The notes below the pieces were generated by a model. The model saw nothing but the letters and a program-made list of their open reading frames with translations. It did not search any database and was not told where the DNA came from. 64,000 bases of DNA from Flavobacterium aquicola (GTDB taxonomy: Bacteria; Bacteroidota; Bacteroidia; Flavobacteriales; Flavobacteriaceae). The position numbers and the translations under genes are program-made. The number at the start of each line of letters is the position of its first letter. Position 1 is the first letter of the stretch. The stretch is taken from contig NZ_QUNI01000011.1 in the NCBI RefSeq assembly GCF_003385115.1, positions 112,308 through 176,307 of the forward strand, read 5' to 3'. Below, in pieces: positions 42,372-50,491 of this stretch.

Positions 42372-43154
42372 TTATTTCAAAGTATCTTTGAAATCTATGG
42401 TATGATCTTTCAATGTAGGTAATTCTTTTTCATTCCATTTATTTTCTGCTTTATCAAAATTGGTTATTTTTTTATGATAGCTTTCAAATATAAATTCTAT
42501 GTATTCATCTTTTGTGGCTTTTAAAACAAAAGTATCATTTGTATGACCTTTTAAATAAAACCAAATATTTGTTAGTTCTCTTTTAGACTTTTTATAATAG
42601 TGATCGTAAAGATATTTGAATAATTCAAAACAATCTTTATTCCATAAATTGGGGTCAAACTCTGGGTGTTCGACTGTTTCTTTTACTTCAAGTTTTTTAA
42701 CTGCATAAATTTTAAAGTCTTTGGGTTGTTGAGGCGAGGCGGTGGCTGTTTCCTTTGATTTTATTATTTCAAATAATTCGTGCATAATGTTTTGAAAACT
42801 TTCAAATTCATAATATAAATATTTACAATTAAAGTTAAATCTAGGGTTTGGTTTTATAGCTCCTATTTTTTGTTGAATTTTACCGTTTTCAAAAACATAA
42901 TATTTTACTGGTAAAATTGAAAAAAAATCAGGATCATTTTTTGTGATTTTTTCTAATGCTGAAAGTTCATCTGTTTTTTTTGGTAACATTTGTTCGTGAA
43001 ATACTCGACTTCCACAATACTTTTTATATTCTAAACTCAACTTACAAAATTCATTTGGATCTAAATTATTAGTTTGTTTTCGTATCTGTTTACTAATTGA
43101 AAAATCAGTAATATTTTCTAAGTTCCCGAAAAACTTGGTAATTTCATCTTTCAT
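42372..43154 (-). CDS. Conserved-looking protein of the integrative element, unknown function
   Basis: This 260-residue soluble protein has no recognised catalytic motif. It is rich in Lys, Glu, Phe and Tyr and has an all-helical feel in its C-terminal half (CFELFKYLYDHYYKKSKRELTN, cited by its ends). Its upstream region holds iteron-like 9-mers (43179-43204), like those upstream of the DUF6371 gene. Similar unnamed 250-300 residue genes often lie between integrase and HTH gene in Bacteroidota elements; I cannot assign a role. Confidence 0.55.
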   Translation of the reverse strand: MKDEITKFFGNLENITDFSISKQIRKQTNNLDPNEFCKLSLEYKKYCGSRVFHEQMLPKKTDELSALEKITKNDPDFFSILPVKYYVFENGKIQQKIGAIKPNPRFNFNCKYLYYEFESFQNIMHELFEIIKSKETATASPQQPKDFKIYAVKKLEVKETVEHPEFDPNLWNKDCFELFKYLYDHYYKKSKRELTNIWFYLKGHTNDTFVLKATKDEYIEFIFESYHKKITNFDKAENKWNEKELPTLKDHTIDFKDTLK

Positions 43155-43178
43155 TTGAATTTTTGTTTTGCCTGTAAA

Positions 43179-43204
43179 AATGTAAACTATGTAAAGTATC
43201 TAGC
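43179..43204. repeat. Iteron-like 9-mer pair
   Basis: The tandem ATGTAAACT-ATGTAAAGT followed by ATCTAGC is closely related to AAAGTATGTAAAGTATGTAGC at 40112-40132. It lies 25 bases before the gene starting at 43154. Confidence 0.55.
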
Positions 43205-43231
43205 TAAAATAAAAGATTTATTTTTTGCAAA

Positions 43232-44566
43232 TTAAAAATAATTGGTTAATTCCATTGCTAAATCTTTATTGCTTTTGCCTATGTAATTTAAAAACATAAC
43301 CTCGGTGCTGTGCCCTGTAACATTCATTAAATAGGTTGTTGGTATTTTACCATAAAAATTTGTAGCAAAAGAACGTCTTCCAACGTGTGAGGTTATTAAT
43401 TCCCATTTTGGAAATATTCCCAATTCTTTACGATATTGTTTTACCTCATCTTTGTTTTTGGTTTTCTTTTCTGTTTCATCTTCTTTGTTGAGGTCATTTA
43501 ATTTACTACCCTTTATTTTTTGGTCAATTTTAGCAATTCTGCAAACTTGCTTAATAAATAAATTATATTTTGGATCTGAAATAACTTTTGGAAAATTACC
43601 GTTTCTTTTATTCAGTAACTCAATAACTTTTGGGTGTAATGCTACGGTCATAATTTTGTCAGTCTTGACTTGAGTAAATTCAATAAAAGGCTTTAAAACA
43701 CCCTCTTTGTTTTTCTCATAACGTATCATATCTTTTGTAAAACGCATAAAATCACTAATTCTTTGCCCAGTATAACACGAAATAATTAGCCAGTCTTTTG
43801 CATTGTCATAATTATCGTTTAATTTTCTTTTGTCAACATTTTCAATCTTTTGAAGTTCATCAAATGTTAAGTAAATTTTTTCCGTTTTATAGTTCGGGGT
43901 CTTAATTGTATCTAATTGGTGGCTCGTTTTAATACCGTTATATTTGGCGTGGTTACAAACGGTTTTTAAGGTTCTTAAATCTTTTGAAATTGTGTTTGGT
44001 GCGTAATTATTCTTTAAACAATATTTTTCAAAATCTAATTTGAATTTTTCATTAACATCTATAATTTGAGTTACCGTTTTATTATCCTTTTCATAGCGTT
44101 GTAATAAGTGCTTAGTAACATTATATTTTTTTAATGTCCCGTTTGTAATCTCGTTTTTTTTGCACTCAATAAAATAATCAAAGTATTTTAAAAGTCCTTT
44201 TGGTAAGGGTTCGGCTTCCAGTGGTGGATTGTAATAATGGTCAATTTGATTTTGCAACCATTCTTTGTTTACTTCATCAGGATTAACAGTATTAAACGCA
44301 TTTAAGATATAGCTTTCAATTTTATTGAGTTCGGTATCAACTTCGTTTTGTTTAGCTTTAATATCTTGAATTTTATTAGATTCAACAACATCACTTGTCT
44401 TTTTAAACTTCCTTTGTTTATGCTCTTTGCTCCAATAGTATTTTGTAGTTTCAAATTTCGTATTTGCTCCAAAAACAAAATCATTTTCATTGAAACGATA
44501 CAATAAACGGACGTGTAAATTTGCTTTCTCTTTTGTAGAACGATATAAAAAATTAACTGTTGCCAT
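43232..44566 (-). CDS. Tyrosine recombinase (integrase)
   Basis: This 444-residue phage-type integrase has an N-terminal arm-binding region (about 1-105), a SAM-like core-binding domain (about 120-215), and a catalytic domain with the R-H-R-H-Y set. These are Arg269 (TGQRISD), His394 and Arg397 (HVGRRSF), His419 (TGHST) and the nucleophile Tyr428 (NYIG). All five are present, so it should be active. It sits at the right end of the element, 196 bases from att copy 2, and is the only integrase in the att array. A TAnnTTTG match on the minus strand lies at 44589-44596, next to the end repeat. Confidence 0.92.
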   Translation of the reverse strand: MATVNFLYRSTKEKANLHVRLLYRFNENDFVFGANTKFETTKYYWSKEHKQRKFKKTSDVVESNKIQDIKAKQNEVDTELNKIESYILNAFNTVNPDEVNKEWLQNQIDHYYNPPLEAEPLPKGLLKYFDYFIECKKNEITNGTLKKYNVTKHLLQRYEKDNKTVTQIIDVNEKFKLDFEKYCLKNNYAPNTISKDLRTLKTVCNHAKYNGIKTSHQLDTIKTPNYKTEKIYLTFDELQKIENVDKRKLNDNYDNAKDWLIISCYTGQRISDFMRFTKDMIRYEKNKEGVLKPFIEFTQVKTDKIMTVALHPKVIELLNKRNGNFPKVISDPKYNLFIKQVCRIAKIDQKIKGSKLNDLNKEDETEKKTKNKDEVKQYRKELGIFPKWELITSHVGRRSFATNFYGKIPTTYLMNVTGHSTEVMFLNYIGKSNKDLAMELTNYF

Positions 44567-44601
44567 AGTATTGATATTTTGAACAATACAAAAATAGTTA
44601 A

Positions 44602-44621
44602 TTTGTACGATAGTCGTACGA
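44602..44621. repeat. Right end repeat of the integrative element
   Basis: TTTGTACGATNNTCGTACGA is the direct counterpart of 37829-37848, located upstream of the integrase gene. It could be both an arm site and an integrase operator. Confidence 0.7.
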
Positions 44622-44761
44622 TTAAATGCAATTAGTTACATTTTAAAACAATCAATTTAACAAATTAATTATTCTCAAACCCTAACAAAACACTATGAAT
44701 ATGAGTATGTTTGCAATATTTAAAATGAAAATGATTTTAATAGACTGCAATTAATGTAGTT

Positions 44762-44775
44762 CAGTCGAGGTCACT
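44762..44775 (+). repeat. att copy 2 (right end of the integrase element)
   Basis: CAGTCGAGGTCACT is identical to the tRNA-Arg 3' end at 37759-37772. A hairpin terminator follows at 44782-44815 (CAATTG-AAGA-CAATTG core, extended by ATGGCG/CGCCAT), as after a tRNA. Confidence 0.85.
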
Positions 44776-44781
44776 ACAGCC

Positions 44782-44820
44782 AAATGGCGTCAATTGAAGA
44801 CAATTGGCGCCATTTTTTTA
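44782..44820 (+). terminator. Terminator behind att copy 2
   Basis: A stem of about 15 pairs (44782-44796 with 44801-44815, one T-G wobble) and a T-run. Its core GCGTCAATTG is shared with the terminator behind att copy 4, so those two sites have a common origin. Confidence 0.85.
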
Positions 44821-45058
44821 TTTCGACTACTAAAGAAATTACCTTTAAATCATTTTTCCGTTTAAATAAGATAACTTAAAAGAATTCGAAAACATTGAAT
44901 GAGTTAAAACAAAGACTAACATTTTTCTAAATTTTGCTGAACTAATTTTCAAGGTCTATAATCTTATAAACCACTCTCCTACTTGTACCTAATTAATTAC
45001 GGATCAACTGAGTCCAAAATTGTTTACTTTTTTCCACAGGTTTGTCAAATTATGTGCA
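44821..45058. other. Gap at the left end of att segment 2
   Basis: I see no ORF, repeat or hairpin of note between the terminator and the hydrolase gene that ends at 45059. Confidence 0.4.
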
Positions 45059-45721
45059 CTATTCATAGTTCCCATTTGCCCATTTTTTAGAAGGTGCAAT
45101 CCATCCGTCTGAGGCTTTATATAAAAAGCCATGCTTAAGATTAGTATATAACTCTATTTCCTTAAAATGATTTACTTTAAGTTTCGAAGTTTCTTTTCTT
45201 CTAATAGCTGAAACGCCCAATACATCTGATTGTTCGTATATAGTTAGAATGTTTCCACAAAAATTAATATCAGGCCATTCTTCAATATCGACATCCCTGA
45301 AACATCCGATAAAAACAAAATTCACCTCTGGATTTGCCAGATAAGTTGATACGTATTGTGCAATGTACCCCCCTTTCGAAGTTCCTATTACGGTTATTTT
45401 ACCTGGCGAAACACCTTTTTTTAGTAATACTTTAATTTGTTTGACTACCTTTTTTGCATATTTATGAACATCAGTATCTTTCTTTCTAATTTCACTAAAA
45501 ACAATAAAATTATCCTTTCTATAGGAATCTAAAATTTCATTGTATTCTGCTTTTCCATATTCAGGATGTGCTACACTAAGATCATTTTGCTCAATAAAAC
45601 CATTATGAAAAAAGAAAATATAACGTTGGTCACTGGCAATTGCTTTTTCTTGGCTAAAACCAGTACAACCAAAAAACATAATAAGTAAAAAGGTAAAGAA
45701 TAACTTTGGTAATTGTTTCAT
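45059..45721 (-). CDS. Alpha/beta hydrolase-like exported protein
   Basis: This 220-residue protein has a signal peptide or lipoprotein signal (MFFGCTG, Cys about 19). The nucleophile-elbow motif GTSKGG has Ser115, and a late His (LKHGFLY) could complete a triad. The fold is a short alpha/beta hydrolase without an obvious lid. The substrate is unknown. It is the last gene of the minus-strand run led by an AraC regulator, but it is separated from the rest by a REP-like repeat block (45769-45878), so it may be transcribed separately. Confidence 0.65.
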   Translation of the reverse strand: MKQLPKLFFTFLLIMFFGCTGFSQEKAIASDQRYIFFFHNGFIEQNDLSVAHPEYGKAEYNEILDSYRKDNFIVFSEIRKKDTDVHKYAKKVVKQIKVLLKKGVSPGKITVIGTSKGGYIAQYVSTYLANPEVNFVFIGCFRDVDIEEWPDINFCGNILTIYEQSDVLGVSAIRRKETSKLKVNHFKEIELYTNLKHGFLYKASDGWIAPSKKWANGNYE

Positions 45722-45768
45722 AGGTAAGTTTTGTTTAATTTGTTTTATAAAATCTTTTTAATGAATTA

Positions 45769-45878
45769 CCCCGAGGCAGAGCCGTCGAGGTATCAAGCGG
45801 AAGAGAGTAAATTTTTAGTTTTATGAAAACCTTAGGTTTTCAAACTTTCCTCTTCAACCCCGAGGCAGAGCCTCGAGG
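45769..45878. repeat. REP-like repeat pair with internal hairpin
   Basis: Two direct copies of a CCCCGAGGCAGAGCC-containing hairpin occur at 45769-45790 and 45858-45878; the second is the clean form CGAGGCAGAGCCTCG. Between them lies the hairpin TGAAAACC-TTA-GGTTTTCA (45824-45842). The GC content is far above the surroundings. It resembles REP doublets mobilised by REP-associated tyrosine transposases; no such transposase is in the window. Confidence 0.65.
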
Positions 45879-45964
45879 AATTCAACTGATTAAAATTCGT
45901 AACTACATCATATCTGGTATTTTTTGAAATTTTTATTTTTGCAAAATCGGTATCAGCAGCAGTT

Positions 45965-46807
45965 TTATTTCTTATGCTGTTTGAACAACCATTCCGGTAA
46001 TGTTTCTCCTAAAATCGTAGTGGTAAATACATTATCGTGGGTTGTTCCCTTTAATTTCCAAAAACGGATATTAGCGCTCATTTCTTTATAAAATTGCTCA
46101 TCACTGTTGATCGGGTTTTCTGTGTCATCAAGACCATGAATAAGCCAAATGGGAATTGTTTTCAGCTTTTCTGTTTTATCAAACTGCGGTATGCCAGAAA
46201 TACTAATTCCTGCTGCAAAAAGATCCGGTCTTGATGCCAATGAATTAATTGCAGTCGAACCGCCCATAGAATATCCAACTACGTAAATTCTTTTACTGTC
46301 AATATTTAAATTTGATTTTAGCGAGTCTATAAGCTGCATTACTGAATTTAGGGAAGCTCTAGGTTTTGAATACAGCAGATTTCTTTTATTGTCGGTTTCA
46401 TAGTCTGAAGACCGCTCAGAGAATTGCGGCGCTAAAACATATGCTGGATATTTATTTTGTATTTCTGTACTTGCAAATAGTTTTGGTAAAACCCCCAATT
46501 GAGAACTATTATCAGTTCCAATGGGCCTCCCGGAACCAGGATACACGATTACTAATGGGAATGATTTACTTATTTTTTGCTGTTTGGGCTTATATAAGCG
46601 ATACTTGAGTCCTACTTTCTCTCTACTTACAAAATTTACCGTATCGAAAGTCTCATTGTTTAAACTCCTGATTTTAGAAAACTCATCTTTCGATAAAGCT
46701 GTGCCGGTAGCATTTTCAATAGTACTTTCTCCGAATTGTTCTTTATTTGTCGAACAGCCTATTAATAAAATTGTAGAAATGAATAAAATAAAAAAGTTCT
46801 TTGCCAT
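45965..46807 (-). CDS. Esterase-like lipoprotein (alpha/beta hydrolase)
   Basis: This 280-residue protein has lipobox LIGC (Cys18) and an alpha/beta-hydrolase domain of the prolyl-oligopeptidase/PHB-depolymerase esterase type. The oxyanion strand is VIVYPGSGRP, the nucleophile elbow is GYSMGG (Ser180), the acid is probably in WLIHGLDDTENP, and the final His is in GTTHDNVF. It should act in the periplasm or at the surface on an ester or peptide. It lies 38 bases after the metallo-beta-lactamase gene in the same direction. Confidence 0.8.
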   Translation of the reverse strand: MAKNFFILFISTILLIGCSTNKEQFGESTIENATGTALSKDEFSKIRSLNNETFDTVNFVSREKVGLKYRLYKPKQQKISKSFPLVIVYPGSGRPIGTDNSSQLGVLPKLFASTEIQNKYPAYVLAPQFSERSSDYETDNKRNLLYSKPRASLNSVMQLIDSLKSNLNIDSKRIYVVGYSMGGSTAINSLASRPDLFAAGISISGIPQFDKTEKLKTIPIWLIHGLDDTENPINSDEQFYKEMSANIRFWKLKGTTHDNVFTTTILGETLPEWLFKQHKK

Positions 46808-46845
46808 TGTGTTTTTTTATAAGGTTGTCTTATTGTGGAATATTC

Positions 46846-47631
46846 TTAATGTTTTTTAAATAATTCGATAGTATAATCTAATAATTTTTGATTACCATAT
46901 TGTCCGTGCCCTGGAATTACGTATTTAATATTGGGATATGATTTTTTTATTTTTGCTACCGTTTTTGACCATTCATTTTCATTTGCATCTGCAAGGTTGC
47001 CTTTGGTAGCATCGATCTCTTTTATTAAACAGCCACCGAATAATATTTCTTCATAAGGAAAATATCCAACTATGTTATCACGTGTATGACCTTCTCCAAA
47101 AAATTTTGCTATGACTTTCTTGCTTCCAACTTTTATTACAAGCGAATCCGCAAAACCATTTTGTGGTAAATTTTCATTTCGTTCTTTTGCAAATTCAATG
47201 GTTTTAAAATTAGCATATGACTGAATTCCCGCTTGTTCAAATGCTTTCAACCCACCCAAATTGTCAATATGAAAATGTGTTGGCACAATAGCGTTTATTT
47301 TGCAGTGTAATTTTTCCTTTACCCAAGTAATCAATTTCGCAGAGGAAAGACTGTCGGATGTTGTATCAAAGATAACTGCTTCACCACTGTTTCTCACTAT
47401 CATTCCGTTGCAAGGCACTTTCCCGGAACTCTTTGTTTGCAGAAAAGACTTATGTTCAAATGCATTTTCAGTTAATTGCGTTATGACAAAATCGCCTGAT
47501 TTATAAATCACTTTAGGCAATTCATTTTCATCGGATTGTTTTCCATTTTGATTTATAACAATCAAAGTTGAATTACTGTTTAAAAATAGAATTGATATTC
47601 CAAGAAATGGTAATCTAAAAATTTGATTCAT
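46846..47631 (-). CDS. Subclass B1 metallo-beta-lactamase
   Basis: This 261-residue protein has a hydrophobic signal-like N-terminus and the full B1 zinc ligand set. The ligands are HFHID (His119, His121, Asp123), His182 in GEGHTRDN, Cys201 in FGGCLIK and His242 in PGHG. The C-terminal region (GNLADANENEWSKTVAKI, YVIPGHG) follows the order seen in BcII-like and flavobacterial B1 enzymes. It is therefore expected to hydrolyse beta-lactams in the periplasm. It lies between a serine beta-lactamase-fold gene and an esterase gene in an AraC-led operon. Zinc ligands are seen directly; the spectrum is unknown. Confidence 0.88.
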   Translation of the reverse strand: MNQIFRLPFLGISILFLNSNSTLIVINQNGKQSDENELPKVIYKSGDFVITQLTENAFEHKSFLQTKSSGKVPCNGMIVRNSGEAVIFDTTSDSLSSAKLITWVKEKLHCKINAIVPTHFHIDNLGGLKAFEQAGIQSYANFKTIEFAKERNENLPQNGFADSLVIKVGSKKVIAKFFGEGHTRDNIVGYFPYEEILFGGCLIKEIDATKGNLADANENEWSKTVAKIKKSYPNIKYVIPGHGQYGNQKLLDYTIELFKKH

Positions 47632-47684
47632 ATCTGTTCTTAAGATTATTGAGTGTGAAAGTTGTCTAGTGTCATGAATTAGGA

Positions 47685-48740
47685 TTATTTTAAAAGCTGA
47701 CTGTTTTTTATAATTTTTCTAATTTGCTGTTCAAAATAATAGGCAATCTCAAAATTTTCGTTCGCCTGATTCTCCATAACAATAACACTTGTATCTGTTT
47801 TAGGATAATATAAATTCACCGCTGTAAATCCTTCACTTGGATGAAAGCCTGTGTGTCCGATTTCAAGTATATTTTCTTTATCGTTTATACGTAATCCATA
47901 CCCATATCCAATTGGTTTTTCGCTAAAAAGAATATGCGTATTGGTTATTGAATAACCCGTCATCATTTTATAAGTAGTTGACTTTAATAATTTACCGTTG
48001 TGTAAACATTCATTCCATTTTGCCAAATCTTGTGCGGATACAATTAAATGACTTCCCCAATACTGGTCAATTGTAAAGCTTATTTTATCAAATTGATTTA
48101 TTGTTCCATCTTTCTTTATTAAATGTCCTTTCGTCAAAAATTGGCTGTTGGTTTCATTCGGATAATAGCTGTTCCTCATTTTGCATGTTTTGAATAGTGC
48201 TTTTACTAATGTTTCAAAATTTTTCCCGCTTTGCTTTTCCAAAACCAATCCAGCCACATAATAACCAACGTTTGAATAACTAAAGGCCGTTCCAGGTTTA
48301 AACTTTAGGGGTTTGTCCAAACTTTCGCTGTACAAACCCGAACTGTTATTCAGCAGCTGATGAACGGTAACCGTGTCTGCCCAGGAATATTTAAAATCTG
48401 GCAAATATTCACGAATAGGTGCTTGCAAATCAATCGTTCCTTTTTCTACTTGCTGTAAAATAAGTGTTGCTGTAAATTGTTTTGCCAGCGACATTGTAGA
48501 GAATTTATCGTCGACTTTCAGCGAAGTTTTTTTTTTGAAATCGTCAAACCCAAACGCTTTTGCATATTTTAATTTTCCCTTTTGCTGAATAATAACCGCT
48601 CCATTAAAATTTCTTGGATTTTTGGTTTTCAGCAAACTGTCGATTTTTGTTGAGTAATTGTCTTTTTGCTGTGCCGATAAGTTGCAACTTGCAAATAAAA
48701 TGATGATTGTAAAAAATGCAAGTTTGAAATTTTGTTTCAT
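47685..48740 (-). CDS. Serine hydrolase of the beta-lactamase class C/PBP4* family
   Basis: This 351-residue exported protein has a lipoprotein-like signal (LFASC, Cys about 19). It has the three motifs of class C-type serine beta-lactamases and peptidases: SLAK (Ser84, Lys87), YSN (155-157) and HTG (296-298). Family members include esterases, D-aminopeptidases and penicillin-binding proteins as well as AmpC. True AmpC enzymes have KTG in the third position, and HTG is more usual in esterase/peptidase members, so beta-lactamase activity is not assured. It is 53 bases upstream of the metallo-beta-lactamase gene and 18 bases after the AraC gene. Confidence 0.82.
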   Translation of the reverse strand: MKQNFKLAFFTIIILFASCNLSAQQKDNYSTKIDSLLKTKNPRNFNGAVIIQQKGKLKYAKAFGFDDFKKKTSLKVDDKFSTMSLAKQFTATLILQQVEKGTIDLQAPIREYLPDFKYSWADTVTVHQLLNNSSGLYSESLDKPLKFKPGTAFSYSNVGYYVAGLVLEKQSGKNFETLVKALFKTCKMRNSYYPNETNSQFLTKGHLIKKDGTINQFDKISFTIDQYWGSHLIVSAQDLAKWNECLHNGKLLKSTTYKMMTGYSITNTHILFSEKPIGYGYGLRINDKENILEIGHTGFHPSEGFTAVNLYYPKTDTSVIVMENQANENFEIAYYFEQQIRKIIKNSQLLK

Positions 48741-48758
48741 TTTTTTCCCCTAATGAGA

Positions 48759-49616
48759 TTACGAAAGTAGTCTTATCACGACAGCGAAAATTGTAAAAAT
48801 GTAAAGTCTATATATATATAGCCAAATATTTTTTTTGTCTACATCTATTTTTTTAAAGAAAGATTGAGGACTTACCTTGGTAAGGTCTTTAAAATCTTTT
48901 ATCATATGAGATTGATCATAAAATAGATTGTCATATGTAAGCTGTGTCAGTTTTTTTGTGTCCTTCTTTTTTTCAATTGTCGACCTGAAACGATAGATTT
49001 TTCTATATTCAGAACAGGGTTTTCCGACTGTTTTTGTGAATAGAGTATTAAGATGCTGCCTTGAAATAGTATGCTTTGAAGCAATGTCTGAAATTTTCAG
49101 ATCTGACTCTATATCCAGTAAAATATCCTCGATCAATTGAAGGTCTTTTTGTTCAAATTTTGAAAGCCAGTATTCTTCAAGCAGCTCTATTTGGAGTGTT
49201 CGATCATTCAGTTCCAATATACCCTTCATTGTTTCATAAAAATCAGGAAAGGGATTGAAATTGATTGCCGTTTTCTGCCCGAATAGCAGATAAGCCTTAT
49301 TAATAAAATGATTGATGCCCGAAGGCTTAAAATAAATGGTGATTTCTGGTACGGGATCTTTATATAGAATTTCAATTGGTCTTGTGTAACGTGCCAGAAA
49401 ATCTGCTATTATCTCGCTTTCAGCGGAATGGGAGATTATAATTTGGTTATCTTCAGTCATGATCTGACTGCCAATTGCGACAGAAAGAATAAAAAAATTA
49501 TTTGGAAAAGTGAGGTAGTGAAATGGTTGATGAGAATCATCAGGAGTCATAAAATAGTAACCTTCCATATATTTTCTTAGAATGCTATTTTTAGGTTGGT
49601 AAAAAGCTATTTTCAT
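48759..49616 (-). CDS. AraC-family regulator with a hydrophobic C-terminal tail
   Basis: This 285-residue protein has a variable sensor region (about 1-150) and a double helix-turn-helix (about 165-255; LKISDIASKHTISRQHLNTLF and LTYDNLFYDQSHMIKDFKDLT, cited by their ends, then the SPQSFFKK close). After this close there is an unusual 25-residue hydrophobic tail (NIWLYIYRLYIFTIFAVVIRL), which could insert in the membrane. It probably controls the serine hydrolase/metallo-beta-lactamase/esterase operon that starts 18 bases downstream. A minus-strand TAnnTTTG match lies at 49714-49721. Confidence 0.8.
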   Translation of the reverse strand: MKIAFYQPKNSILRKYMEGYYFMTPDDSHQPFHYLTFPNNFFILSVAIGSQIMTEDNQIIISHSAESEIIADFLARYTRPIEILYKDPVPEITIYFKPSGINHFINKAYLLFGQKTAINFNPFPDFYETMKGILELNDRTLQIELLEEYWLSKFEQKDLQLIEDILLDIESDLKISDIASKHTISRQHLNTLFTKTVGKPCSEYRKIYRFRSTIEKKKDTKKLTQLTYDNLFYDQSHMIKDFKDLTKVSPQSFFKKIDVDKKNIWLYIYRLYIFTIFAVVIRLLS

Positions 49617-50109
49617 TAACTTGTTATTATAATTTAAGAGTTGTTTTAATTACTATTGGTTCAATGAGATTGTTATCGACTTTAGTCTGTGAAAAAACTT
49701 CTGTTGCTTAAAACAAATATAATAAACTGCTAATATAAAAACAGGATTTTTCGTATTTTTTAGGAAAGTAACATATTCTAATGATTAACCCTGATATTTT
49801 TACCACAAAAATTACGAAAGACTTATCTAACCAAAAAAAATCAAATAGCTTTATTCTTAAATCCGAAACAGTAATTCATAGAGACAATGAAAGACAATTC
49901 TACATTAACTATAAGAATCTGTTCAAATCCTTCATAATATTTGTAGAATTGTATAATAGTTTAATGTGGTAAACAAATTGAGTTTATATATTTTTTGTAT
50001 GGATCCCCAACAGGACATCTAAACCAAATTTACATAGCCAATGGAAGACAGACACTACATATAGAAAGCCAATTTCTTCAAATCATCCAAAAAAGATGTT
50101 GAAATTTGT
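49617..50109. other. Gap at the right end of segment 2
   Basis: It holds the putative promoter of the AraC gene. A doubtful 63-codon ORF lies at 49781-49972 (no motif). From about 50007 to 50109 there is a stretch that is clearly related to 60606-60713, just before att copy 6. No supported gene. Confidence 0.45.
50007..50109 (+). repeat. Arm sequence before att copy 3 (related to 60606-60713)
   Basis: Both stretches run GGACATCTAAACCAAATT, then AGACAG, CTAC, GCCAAT, TCTTCAAATC and AATTTGTCCC up to the att core. They look like the same element end left next to two different att copies. In one frame both translate as GHLNQI..., but this copy is broken by a stop before att. Confidence 0.65.
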
Positions 50110-50111
50110 CC

Positions 50112-50124
50112 CGTCGAGGTCACT
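50112..50124 (+). repeat. att copy 3
   Basis: CGTCGAGGTCACT matches the tRNA-Arg 3' end except for the base before GTCG. A terminator follows directly. Confidence 0.78.
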
Positions 50125-50158
50125 AAAAAACGCTAAATCGTAAGATTTAGCGTTTTTT
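50125..50158 (+). terminator. Terminator behind att copy 3
   Basis: AAAAAACGCTAAATC and GATTTAGCGTTTTTT form a stem with a 4-base loop. Word order and loop resemble the terminator behind att copy 6. Confidence 0.85.
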
Positions 50159-50347
50159 TTTATACCTTTTTGATAGTATTTCTCTACCCTTTTTTTATCA
50201 ACAGTAAAACACATATTTTACAATTTTTTGTGAAAAATATTCTTATGTATGACTTAAATTCATATTTTTAATCCTTTACAATTCTATTAGAATAAAAAAA
50301 GTGGATAGCCCAAGTGATTTTGCCAATGAATAGAGATTAGAACCTCC

Positions 50348-50491
50348 ATGATGAATGAAATGCTAGAAGAAAGTGATTACGGAATATTAAACGAACCAAA
50401 TTCAGAATACCAAAAGTTAGATCCAGGCTACAAAGCATTTTTGAAATACCTGCAAAAAGGAAAAACAATTGACTTTATAAAAAAATGCTAA
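50348..50491 (+). CDS. 47-residue protein, first ORF of the segment 3 operon
   Basis: This short ORF begins MMNEMLEESDYGILNEPNSE and ends TIDFIKKC. It is acidic in front and basic at the end, without a membrane segment. Its stop is directly followed by the ATG of the next tiny ORF (TAA-ATG), which leads with a 2-base gap into the membrane protein gene. This tight order argues for a real operon. No family is recognised. Confidence 0.5.
   Translation: MMNEMLEESDYGILNEPNSEYQKLDPGYKAFLKYLQKGKTIDFIKKC

Noticed and set aside
43480..43500. GAGGTCA within the integrase gene as an att copy
   Set aside because: Short chance match inside coding sequence without the GTC before it.
45781..45791. GTCGAGGT inside the REP-like repeat as another att copy
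   Set aside because: Only eight bases match, the following bases (ATCAAG) differ from TCAC, no terminator follows, and it is part of the CGAGGCAGAGCC hairpin.
49781..49972. 63-codon ORF between AraC and att copy 3
   Set aside because: No motif, no convincing promoter or ribosome-binding context, and it lies in an AT-rich gap; not strong enough to call a gene.
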